From the NCBI GenBank assembly GCA_032622095.1, contig CP136069.1, positions 69,275,319 through 69,339,318 on the forward strand: DNA of 64,000 nucleotides, in the 5' to 3' direction. The stretch is from Siphonodentalium dalli (Eukaryota; Mollusca; Scaphopoda; Gadilida; Siphonodentaliidae). A program made the position numbers and the translations under genes. Shown piece after piece: positions 48,263-58,589 of the stretch (positions are counted from its first letter, which is position 1; each line of letters starts with the position of its first letter). The notes under the pieces were generated by a model that was not told the DNA's origin, made no database searches, and was given only the letters and a program-made list of their open reading frames with translations.

Positions 48263-49237
48263 ATCGCTGCGTGTATAAACAATGGAAAGAGGTCACGCTA
48301 TTTTTGAGCGTGTGTTGTCATTTCTAGCCAAATCGCCTTGTCCGTCGGGTCAGCTCCAATTTTTTGTTTCAAACATTTGAGTAATGTTATGGATTGACGG
48401 TTCAATTAATAACGTAAGGAGATGCGTATGTTTAAACTAGATCTGGGGAAACAGATATTCTTATAACGCATGAAATCATGCATATTATAGAAAATTGACG
48501 TTGAATTTTGTTGAATAATCATTAATAAAAGTTAATTGAAACTTTGAAATGTGCGTGTCGCACCTTATTTATGAAGTAATAGTTTTATAGTCATTTATAT
48601 CAAACGCATATAATGTGTCATTCGATCACGATCATAGTGTATATATCTGAACATGTTACAAATGTTAATTTATATTTATATATTATATAGTGTGTGCACA
48701 GGTTTGTGTTGTGCAATTGATCAATTAGAATGAATTTCCGAACATTCGAGCTGCGTTAGAGATGTTGGTTTCGGAAAGCAGGTATCCATCGTTTTCCCAA
48801 GAGGTTTTTCGTTGGTTTTTCCTGACCGCCAACGCAGACAAAGTAGGATGTAATTAACCTGTTTGTGAAGACGTGCCCGTCCCTTAACTTGTAAGCATGT
48901 ATACCAATAAACGCTGACGTCGACCCCTAGTGGACTCCGGCGTGACTTGATGGCAATGATAGTGTTATCATTATTGGAGAATTGAGAATACCTAAAATAT
49001 ACGGAAACAACTAATGCTGCACCTTTATGGGATAAGCACTATGCTTTGGAAATCCAATCATTCATCCATCACATTGCTACACAATACCAACATGCAATAC
49101 CATTTCACACACAAGGAATGGACCTGGAATTCCGCTGGTTTTAACACTGGATTTTACAACAACACCACCAGAAGTTATGTTGGGGTTATATTTGGGGTTT
49201 AGGCAGGTTTATGCATAGTTTGTTCCAAAGAATAAAG
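48263..49237. other. Non-coding, nothing recognised
   Basis: No frame, repeat or RNA gene that I can support. Confidence 0.45.
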
Positions 49238-49405
49238 TACAGTAATGCCCTAGGTAATCGACCCCTTAGCCACAGCAGAATTATGGGTAACTCTCGCCGA
49301 TAACTTTCCTATGAATGGCAACAAGCCATATTTCCGACTAAATCCTGAAAAGTTACCCATAATTCTGCTGTGGTTAAGGGGTCGCTTACTTAAGGCATTA
49401 CTGTA
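49238..49405. mobile_element. TA-flanked mariner-like MITE (168 bp)
   Basis: TA then CAGTAATGCCCTAGGTAATC at the left; complementary ...CTTAAGGCATTACTG then TA at the right. Inner stem cgaccccttagccacagcag / ctgctgtggttaaggggtcg and aattatgggtaact / agttacccataatt. TA target and CAGT start are the Tc1/mariner signature. Non-coding. Confidence 0.85.
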
Positions 49406-49877
49406 CCTATATTGATATGATTGAAGCAGATTGGGATAGAATTTGTTTACGACATTTATTTTTATCAATAGTCATTAGTCAATAGTAATGTTAAAGACTA
49501 ATATGTTATGGTATGATGACACATATGTTTAGTGACTTGTACATTAGATAGTGCTCTGATTGGAAACAAGAGTATAAGTATGCGGTGGTGGGTTATTAAC
49601 TTATTAGGGTAGGAACCTTGGACCGAGGTAAATATGTGGTTTCTTTTAATATTGAATTAATCTTCGTGCTGTCGGTGTTTCAGCCAATAGCTCGTAAATG
49701 GCGTGCTTCGTATCGAGTCGAGTTGAAAGCCGACGGTATATACGATATACTATATCGCATACGTTCACTGCATATGAAATAATGGACCGTCGGATTTCAA
49801 TTCGAATTGGCTTCCTGTCTGTGCCAGGGGAGAATTTATAATTTTTCACAAGTGGTGCTTCCTGATTTATTGGGAAA
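49406..49877. other. Non-coding, nothing recognised
   Basis: A 101-codon minus-strand frame (49646-49951) overlaps the next repeat and has no motif. Confidence 0.4.
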
Positions 49878-50001
49878 ACCCTGTGCCAATGCTTGCTCTT
49901 ATATATGCGAGTCGCCCACATGGCTCCTCGCTTATATAATTGGCCTAACAATATATAAATTGCATTCTCTTGTATATGCGAGGCTCCCTATGGCACAGGG
50001 T
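49878..50001. mobile_element. Nested-palindrome MITE, internally deleted copy
   Basis: accctgtgccaatgcttgct ... tatatgcgagtcgcccacatgg ... aggctccctatggcacagggt. Outer tips are inverted; one of the two palindromic arms is shortened. Confidence 0.75.
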
Positions 50002-51909
50002 ATTTAATGCCGCACCAGCGCAGCTGCTCCAGTCAATATAGGGTTAAAATCATGAGATATCTGTCGTTCCTATCTAATTCAATCAGGCAGTGCTTAAAGA
50101 TGGCCAGCCCTATTTAACGCGAAATCAGTTAAAATTTCCTAAGTAATTTAAAAAAAAAATTTCCAGCTTACCATGTCCAGGCAAAAGAAAATTGAAAAAA
50201 ATAGTTGCTCCCACAATCATTAGTATGCACAGGCATCGCGAAAATCCGCCAAAAAAAATAACATCTATCTGGTCCAGTTTTACAGCGACGAGTACAAAAT
50301 ATAATAATTGAGAACGCTCTTTACCAGCTACATGTATACCACCTTTGTAAACGAAAGCATGAACGCTCTTTGCCAGCTACATGTATACCATCTTTGTAAA
50401 GGAAAGCTCTTTATCAGAAACAATCATTTATATACTCTGAAAAAAAACTTGACTACTTATAGTCATGGCAATTTTCTAGCTATTTACGATTGTTCGTGAA
50501 GTTATATAAACGCTCTTTATTTTACCATATCAGGAATATACTATACGGAATTTCGCTGGATATGAGTCAAGGATGGGTGTAAAATACACGCATGTATTCT
50601 ATGAACGAAATAAAATAACACGGTAATTGTAATGAAATATTAATCAATGGCTTAAGCCTTTTACTAATTTTCGTTATAATTGCCAGGTTGTAATATACCT
50701 GGTTCTTTGTGTATGTCTACGCGAGTGCATTTATTTTAACTCTCAATCTTGATCCATATGAATTTGTTTTTTTCTGTTGAGTATAGTAGGATATAACTGG
50801 ATGTAGGTACATCACGTGTAGTCTCCCTTTAACTGATGGAATGCTAAACTCATTAAATGAGATATGACCATCTAACTAATATATCTTCAATATTTAACAC
50901 TAAGTGGTGTTTCAATTTCACAATCGCGTATCTGGGCAATTTTGTCAGTTGCTTTCGATTGGGGTGCAGTGGAATGATTTCCCGGTGAAAATAACCATCC
51001 GAGCGGACTTTCCTCTATCCGTAAAACCGAAAATATGGCACAGCAATTGAAACCGACAAATTCGACAATAAACTGTAATTAAAGGCCCAGTTTTCGAACC
51101 CCAGATTACATCATATAAAATATATGCCATATTATATACCAGTTGAACAAGGAAGCTCCAAAACATTGTATTATCAACTTATCCGGGGTAATAAACTGTG
51201 GACTGTTGTTTTTGTTGAGTTGCCAGTGCGTTTTGTCATCAAGATTGAAGTAAAAAAAACAGTATTATTTTCAATGCAGGCAGGATGCAGAGGGAATAAC
51301 TTTATATACTAAAGATAGAGTTCTCCCCCTTTCATTGAAAAAGTTTGAATTCTGTTGCATTCTGGGTGCCAGAGGGGGGGGGGGGGTCTTCAGCAGTTTT
51401 CTATTTCTCTGTGGGCATCTTCTGTGCCACATATGTTTCAAATATAGTGATGAATTATAGTATTTTAATCATATTTTATGGCATAGATTGTTATTAAAAC
51501 CGTATATCAAGTCACTATAAAAAAAATAATCGGAGACTCGAAAATTAAGTGGGTTTAACCTTGACATTAGGGCGATCCAGGTGCTCAATTTGGGAGATCA
51601 TGCATGGGTAACACAATGCGTATACCCATGCACTCTTAGAATAAATGTGTTAGATTCTACACAATTTGATCTCAAACAAAATTGTGTAGAAATGACACAT
51701 GCCATATATTATGTGTCGGTGGTATTTTCGTATATCATAGTAAGTATAAAATCTGGCAGCAGCTTAACCCTTTACCCAACAAACCGGCCAAAACCGGCCA
51801 AATAAAACTTCAACAGCCTAAAATGTCTTCGGTATGTCTCAATAGAACCATACAAATATGGATATCATTGGAACCGGCTCCTTGACCACATTGTGATAGT
51901 TACAGTTAT
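50002..51909. other. Mostly non-coding; small tandem repeat at 50312-50408
   Basis: gaacgctcttta-ccagctacatgtatacca-ctttgtaaa is repeated twice (49-base unit), and a further aaacgctctttattttacc copy is at 50508. A G13 run is at 51374-51386. Otherwise nothing recognised. Confidence 0.5.
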
Positions 51910-52140
51910 GCCCTGTGCCAATGCATTCTCTTATATATGCGAGTCGACCATAGGTCGCCTCGCATATATAAGAGAATGCATTGGCCTAAACAAAATCTTT
52001 TTTTAACACTTTTTACCATTTTTTCTTACATTCTTTAACAATTTTATAATTTTTAATGTGTTAAGCCAATGCATTCTCTTATATATGCGAGGCGACCTAT
52101 GGTCGACTCGCATATATAAGAGAATGCATTGGCACAGGGC
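51910..52140. mobile_element. Nested-palindrome MITE, complete copy
   Basis: Outer tips gccctgtg / cacagggc. Two 69-base arms, 51917-51985 and 52065-52133, are exact reverse complements of each other, and each arm is itself a near-perfect palindrome (gccaatgcattctcttatat...gcgagtcgac / ...atatataagagaatgcattggc). The ~80-base spacer is T-rich. Perfect arm identity implies recent origin or gene conversion. No obvious target duplication; no coding. Confidence 0.9.
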
Positions 52141-53019
52141 ACTTCTGTTGGGTAAATGGTTAAATAACGTTGTGCTATACACAATTATGTTCTGTTCAGT
52201 TTTGACACAAACAAACAGTGTATAACAAATTTTAAAGCTGCTGCCAATTTTGTGTTCTGTGGTACCCTATTCGAGTTTTGTGTCTCCAATGGAACACATC
52301 TCACCTAATAACTATGATACACTCTCATGTTCACTCATATTCAAAGCTGATGAAATTCCACCGACACATGATACTTATATGCCATGTGCCATTTTTACAC
52401 AATTTCGTTTAAGATCAAATGTAGGGGAGACCCGGGCAAAGCGGGACACAAAGTGTTTTCAAAGAATTTTAGATAGGGTTTTCGCCGGAAAAAAACTGGA
52501 AAGCCGTTGCCTAAGTTGGACAGCAAAATCAAAGAGACAGTGCGAGTAAATTGCCTTGTTTAGACTGCTACAGACATGAAAGTTGGCACGAATGATCATG
52601 CTACAGTACCCACCACTGATCACATAAAAACCGGGGGCCACGCAAAAATCCAAAATGGCCGCCATTTTTCAAGATGGCCGCCAAAAGTCGCCGTCATAAT
52701 TCAGGATTTCCACTTTACGCATCAATTTTGGGGTTTTAAATGGTCAAATACCACCAATTATACATATATATTATGTCACAATTGATAGGCAGCCAAAATA
52801 CTTTTTTTTTCATTATTTTGAGATATTTTTACTTTAATCATATATCATCTTCCCATAATTGCATTTTAGCTACAAATTCATGTAGCATGTGTTTATCAAT
52901 AGTATATTATACTATTATTAGCATATAAGAGCTAATCTAGTTAACCCAGAATGATTATCCCACGTTAAAGGTCAACATCAAATGGCTAACTGAAGATCCA
53001 AATCACGACACAAGACAAT
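52141..53019. other. No gene supported
   Basis: A 99-codon plus-strand frame (52250-52549) has no motif; repeats aaaatggccgccatttttcaagatggccgcc at 52650-52682 are a common low-complexity phrase. Confidence 0.4.
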
Positions 53020-53640
53020 ATGACTGTTGTCAACTTGTCAGGTAAGTGCATACATATATTACTCAAACGTGGACCTAACCAGTCAGATATTACACTGGCA
53101 CAACTTCTCCAGTTTAATTGTCATAGCAGTCGCTATTCAAGTAATGCAAATTATCATCGACATAACAAGAACCGAGAACCACCATTTCCAGCCTACATTG
53201 GATTGAAAGTGTTTTCGAAGACACGAAAGCGACAACTTGTTGATATACTACATACCCATGGACTCTGCATATCATATGACAGGGTTTTGGAAATTTCAAC
53301 AGATCTGGGGGCTAAAGTTATTTTAAATACCAAGCCTGTGGTGTTGTGTGTCCACCACAGATGAAGAGCGCCGTTGACAATATTGATCACAACCCTTCGT
53401 CGACATCTGCTCGGTCATCATTTCATGGAACAAGTATTTCATTATATATATTCCAACACTACAATCATGATGATGAAGGAAAACCGCGACACATTCAAAT
53501 CGTGGATGAAAAGCCAAAGTCAAAATCAATTGGATCCGATATATTCACCTCTCACAGTACCGATTAAAACGAAGAGTGTTCTATTGTGGGCCTGGGTGTA
53601 CCATGATACTACCATCGAGAGTCATTAATTTAATTAATAT
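53020..53640 (+). pseudogene. Broken copy of a widespread metazoan protein of unknown function (NIDHNPSSTSA motif)
   Basis: The first frame (53020-53364) ends with FPAYIGLKVFSKTRKRQLVD, LHTHGLCISYDRVLEIST and DLGAKVI. A +/-1 shift near 53345 leads into the second frame, which begins CPPQMKSAVDNIDHNPSS, then ARSSFHGTSISLY and ends SHSTD at 53567; a further shift gives VPIKTKSVLLWAW up to 53628. The DNIDHNPSSTSA...FHGT block is one I recall from many hypothetical proteins of corals, molluscs and fish, often next to transposons; function unknown. At least two frameshifts make this copy dead. The likeness is from memory and needs a protein search. Confidence 0.6.
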
Positions 53641-53882
53641 ATTATAATGACGGTGTGTATCGTCAATTTGTAGTATTATTCGTAACAAATGACTACTTTG
53701 AGCAAGATTATTCTCAATTTCTATTTGATCACCCTAGCGAAGTGTTTCACATCACTTTAATATGAAATCCATTCAGGTTAACTAAGAAATATATTATCCG
53801 TGTTACATTTTATATGGTAGAAAGTCCCCCGCCTGAACTTCAAACAGTTTCCATGTGTGGAACTTGTGGAATATGATCTCTA

Positions 53883-54318
53883 CGGGCGTAGCCAAGCCTG
53901 CAAATAGCGTGTCTGTCATTTGCAGAATGAGGTCCCCAGAGGGTTGATTTAGTGACGCTATCCCGCATAGCGGGCTAGCATCACCAAATTCACCATCTGG
54001 AGACCTCATTCTGCTTAGGCCTCATCTTCTGGGAAGTATCTATAGTATCAAATTAACATTGTTTTAGTTACGTTTTCCCATCTGGGAAGTTTATATATCC
54101 CCTAATTTGCAGAAGGTAAAATCCATAATCGAGGTGCCCAATGGGTGACCATCACCAACTTGAAATGGGGAACTTCAATCTGATCCTAGATCTACCATAG
54201 CAGTTGAGGGCCTAAGCAGAATGAGGTCCCCAGAGGGTGAATTTAGTGATGCTAGCCCGCTATGCCGGGGACCTCATTCTGCAAATGACAGACACGCTAT
54301 TTGCAGGCTTGGGCGTAG
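53883..54318. mobile_element. Foldback cluster (four gcagaatgaggtc boxes)
   Basis: Outer arms: gggcgtagccaagcctgcaa...tgcagaatgaggtcccc (53885-53938) and its complement ggggacctcattctgc...ttgcaggcttgggcgtagc (54268-54318). Inner pair: gaggtccccagagggt-gatttagtga-gct is present in direct orientation at 53928 and 54224, with agacctcattctgcttaggcc / gggcctaagcagaatgaggtc inverted. A small gcccgct/agcgggc palindrome sits in each half. Confidence 0.7.
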
Positions 54319-54800
54319 CAAGAGTAGATCCTAATGTCATCGTCTTCTACCCTATGCATAACCATGTATTGATAACTCCACGAATTATTCTAAATGCTGA
54401 CGTTGTCAATCAATATATGATGTCGAAATCGAACATGTTATAACTGGCGTAAAACGGAGATCGTGTAAGCATCAATGCATAATTATAGGTGTGTGATGGA
54501 GAATGGACATGTCTGGTGTCATAACATTCACTACACGTGTTGCTCTGAACCACGATCCGTTACGTCCTTTGTTATTCTGCATTTCGACTCTCAACATGGG
54601 GCCGACTTCCCTTTATTCAGCCAGATACCTTAATTCGCGGGATAATTATAATGATTACACTGCATATTCTTGCACCAAGCTTCGCTGGACAAGTTAACTA
54701 GATCACAATTTTCTTCAATAATCATGTGTCAATGATACATCCGGTTTATTGAGATAAAACCAATATTCTCGATTTAATGGGACCCACGAATGGGCAGCCG
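54319..54800. other. Non-coding, nothing recognised
   Basis: A 64-codon plus-strand frame (54503-54697) without motif. Confidence 0.35.
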
Positions 54801-55935
54801 TTTCAGGGGGGGGGGCGTGAAAAAATTTACACATACATGGCCCAAAAAAAAATTTACAGCCCTTTTGCTACCCACCCACCCTTTTTGTGCAAAATATTAT
54901 TTTTTTCCGCCTGATTTTTTTGGACCCACCCCCTAAAATAAGAAAAAAATCATCTTAAATCTATTCAAGACCAAATCAAACAGAATCAAAGGTAAGTTTT
55001 AAATTGGTCCGTTTCTGGCAGATTCCAAGTGTTCAAACAATTGAAAAACTATCAACGGTTATGATGTTGTTTTCGACATTGAAAAATACATTTTGAAATA
55101 AAAAGTGTTTTATTCTACAGTATGCACAGATATTGTGAGGTAATATTTATAGTGCCAATAAGCCAACATAGTGTTTAATTTAGTCCAGTTACTAATTAAT
55201 GACCTCTTCGCTGTTGTTCCCAAAAAGGTGCCACCAACCATCATATCAGAACACCTTATAGCCATACCTGCAATGACAGTTATATTATATAAGTATCACT
55301 CTTTGGAGCCAAATAAACAGGCTGGCATGTTTATTTTTTAATTTGAGGTATTATGTTAGCCAGCACTCTGCAGCACTAGTATTATTTGGTCATTAGACAT
55401 GCCAAAGTGAAAATGCCAGCACTATCAGGCACTATTCAATATTAATTTGAGGTGAAATGCAAACCAGCACTCCTATTCAGTCATCACTTTTATTGGCACC
55501 AGAGAGTGCTTTATCTTATACCTACATATGTTCTTAAGTGTTGCCTGTGTTGGTTAAGGTCATAATCTATGTTAGAACACATTTATTAGTGAAAACAACT
55601 TAAAACAATGTCTATAATGTGGGTTGAAAAAAATTTGCACAAACAATTTTTTTCAGGCCTCTGAGATGCAGCCACCCCGCCCGGTATAGGTATTTTTTTG
55701 GAAGATCTCCCCTGTGTTACTTATATATTATACCTACCCTGTTCCTAAGTGTCTGTAAAGGCCATAACCTGCCTTAGAACACAATTATTAATGAATATAT
55801 TTGAAAACAACTTAAAACAAGGGCAAAAATGTGAATAGAAAAAAAATTGCACAAACTCATTTTTTCGGGCCTCTTCGGACCCACCCACCCCGGCCCTGTA
55901 TGATAAAACTTTTGTGCGCCCCCCCCCCCCCCACC
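54801..55935. repeat. Homopolymer-bounded repeat with internal ~200-bp duplication
   Basis: 55510-55690 and 55720-55905 are imperfect tandem copies (ttcttaagtgttgcctg / ttcctaagtgtctg; tagaacaca-ttattagtgaa; aaaacaacttaaaacaa; gaaaaaaattgcacaaac; ggcctct). The whole runs from a G run (54807) to a C14 run (55919-55932) and carries ctacccacccacc phrases, like the 3.4-3.9-kb repeat. Confidence 0.6.
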
Positions 55936-56214
55936 CTGGCCGTTTAGCCAAAAAATATCTCGAAACAAAATCAATATATGCAAATTAAAAATCGATATGT
56001 TAGCCTGAGTCAATAGACATCGTTTCAAAACCAACGGTTGTGTTTTCAAATTTAATAAATATTTCACTTTCATTATCTACGAAACCCAAATTAATTGTCA
56101 TGTTAAAGTTGTCGAACACAAACAAAACTAATGATAAAAAAGTTCAGATGCAACGTATATCGTTTGTGTTCCAATATCAATCAATTCCAAAGCAGTATTA
56201 AACTGAAATGTTAA

Positions 56215-56300
56215 AAAGATGCATAATCTGAATTTACTCTGCCAAATTATTATTTCGTTGGCTTCGGGTGTAAAAATATTTCATTCGAGTCCATCATGCT
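56215..56300. mobile_element. TTAA-family MITE, left-end relic g
   Basis: TTAA then a decayed AGATGCATAATCTGAATT, followed by ttggcttcgggtgtaaaaatatttcattcgagtc; the rest is missing. Confidence 0.6.
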
Positions 56301-56429
56301 TTGCTTTCCTGTATTGCAGATTATTAGCCCAGTAGATGTTCTTCTGTCAACAGTTAACAGTCACCGCTGTCATTGTCAAGCAATCGTTGGGGACGAAGAA
56401 GCAGAAGATAATAGAAAACATACAATTTT

Positions 56430-58270
56430 ATAATCTATATCTATATTTGCAAATGTCTGTCTGTCTGTGTTCTATAGAAATTCACAGGGGACCATCTAGA
56501 TGACACCAAAGGGGTCTACTAGGGGTAACTTTTGATGAGAAAGATAATGGTGCCGGTTAGAATTTTCTAAAAGTGACGCCGTTGTCGTCAGGGGAAGAAA
56601 AGGGGAGGGGCAGCATTTTTTTTTGTCGCCGATTTTCACGAAACTTACATATAATCATCCCCATGATATGAAGAATCTAATGGTGTGGATTAAATATGTC
56701 AAAAGTGGCGTCGTTCGAGTCAGTGATGCACGGAAAGGGAGATGGGCACCAAAATTGATCAAACTAATTTTAGCGCCGATTTCCACCAACTTGATATATA
56801 TTCTTCTTCATGATACAAGGAATCTAATTGTGCGATTTAAAGACGCCAAATTGGTGTCGTTTGGATGATAGATTGGGGGCGGGTGGGCACTAAATTTGAT
56901 AAACATAGGTTTATTCCCCGACTGCCATCACACTTATACAAAATCATCCCCATGGTACGAGGAGTCTAATTGTGTGGCTTAAATCTGTCAAAAGTGGCCT
57001 CATTCGAGTCAGGGGTTCACTGAAAGGGAGACACAGTGGATCAACGGACACGGACCAAAACCGGAAGTCGTAGATTTCGAGGTGGAGAAAAAAAAATCCA
57101 CAAATATTTGTTGACATATATAAACTGTTGGGTATCATTTCTGACTAACTGAAGGTGAGTAAATAGTTCTTCACTAATGTTCGGACACCGAATTTTGAGA
57201 CAGTCCGTGAAAATACTCCAAATATGTATTTGTGGGGGGGAAACAGGCCTTTCGATTGGTATATAGGTTGTTGCGACAGCTGTCTGCGATGAATGTGAAA
57301 AGTATGATTTTCTGGGATATTTTGGGGAAGAAATCGTCTCGCGGCGATGATTAAATGGCATTTTTCCGCGATAGAACACTGCCAACTGACTTAATTTGAT
57401 CGTCGGTGTCCGAACATTAGTGAAGAACTATTCACTCACCTTCAGTTGGTCAGAAATGATATCCAACAGTTTATATTCCAAAAAACACGTCGAAAAATGT
57501 CAACAAATATTTGTGGACTTTTTTTTCTCCACCTCGAAATCTACGACTTCCGGTTTTGGTCCGTGTCCGTTGATCCACTGTGGGAGAGGGGCACCGAAAT
57601 TGATACACGATATTTTTAGCGCCAATTTCCACGAAATGGATACACTTTCTTATTCATGATAAGAGGAATATAATCGGGTGATTTAAAAAAGCCATATTGG
57701 TGCTGTTTGGGTGAGAGATGTTAGGGGAGGATTGGACACCAAATTTGATAAAAAATTGTTTAGTCGCCGATTAGCCCCAAACTTATAAATAATCATCTCC
57801 ATGATATCAGGAGTGTAAGTGTGTGGTCTAAGGATGTCACAAGTGGGGCCATTCGAGTCAGTGGTGCATAGAGTTGAGAGGGACACAACAATTTATAACA
57901 ATGTGTTTAGCGCCGATTTCCACCAGATTGATAAATATTCTTCTCTGTGATACGAGGAATCTAATCGTGTGGTTTAGATACACCAAATTGGTGCCATTTG
58001 GGTGAGAGATATGGGGACCTTAACTTTGATATGAAAAGTGGCGCCGCTTGAGTCCGAAATAGGGACGGGAGGGTCACCAAAACTGCTAAAAAATATTTTT
58101 AGTACAAGCTACCATCAAATTCATACACGTTCTTCTCAAATTATATGAGGAATCAAATAATGCTGTCTGTCTTTCTGTCTGTCTGTATGTGTTCTATTTG
58201 TAACTTCACAGGGTGCAATCGAGATGGCACCAAGGCGGTCTTAGAGGGATAACTTTTTACGAGGAAGATA
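56430..58270 (+). repeat. R1 family, longest copy (interrupted)
   Basis: Opens with ctatatctatatttgcaaatgtctgtctgtctg, then ttcacaggggaccatctaga, gataatggtgccggtt and about seven monomers alternating in type: 'aaatgtcaaaagtggcgccg...' and 'aaagacgccaaattggtg...'. A second microsatellite start (gtctgtctttctgtctgtctg at 58164) shows that another copy begins at its end. Interrupted at 57032-57582 by a foldback element. Confidence 0.8.
57032..57582. mobile_element. Nested 551-bp foldback element with 5-bp target duplication
   Basis: Tips CACAGTGGATCAACGGACAC / GTGTCCGTTGATCCACTGTG; arms of ~190 bases include ccggaagtcgtagatttcgagg and the complement cctcgaaatctacgacttccgg. Flanks are exact GGAGA at 57027-57031 and 57583-57587, and removing the element with one GGAGA restores the expected R1 phrase gggagaggggcacc. 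Open frames across it are stem artefacts. Confidence 0.9.
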
Positions 58271-58279
58271 ATGGTGCGC

Positions 58280-58560
58280 CCATATAAAAATGTACCTGGG
58301 TAAATCTTGGTGTTTACCTAGGTATACCCCGGTACATATAGGTTTTACCCTGGTTCCACCCAGGTCACACCCAGGTAAATCAGGGATTTATATAGATTTA
58401 CCCAGGTGTTTTCTATATATGTTAGGTATAAACCCCAGTTTACCCGGGTTTTTACGGATTTACACCCAGGTATTTACACCAGGTATTTACACCCAGGTAT
58501 TTACACCAGGGTTTCGCCCAGGTATTTACTACAGTGTTCACCCGGATATATACACCTGTG
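58280..58560 (+). repeat. acccaggtatttacacc short tandem repeat
   Basis: Irregular copies of tttacccaggt / acccaggtatttac; opens a repetitive 124-codon frame that is not a gene. Confidence 0.8.
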
Positions 58561-58589
58561 GTATTTTGTTAAACTGTATAATCTGCATT

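Noticed and set aside
57041-57659. Frames of 87-114 codons on both strands
   Set aside because: They read through the stem of a foldback element and are mirror images of each other.
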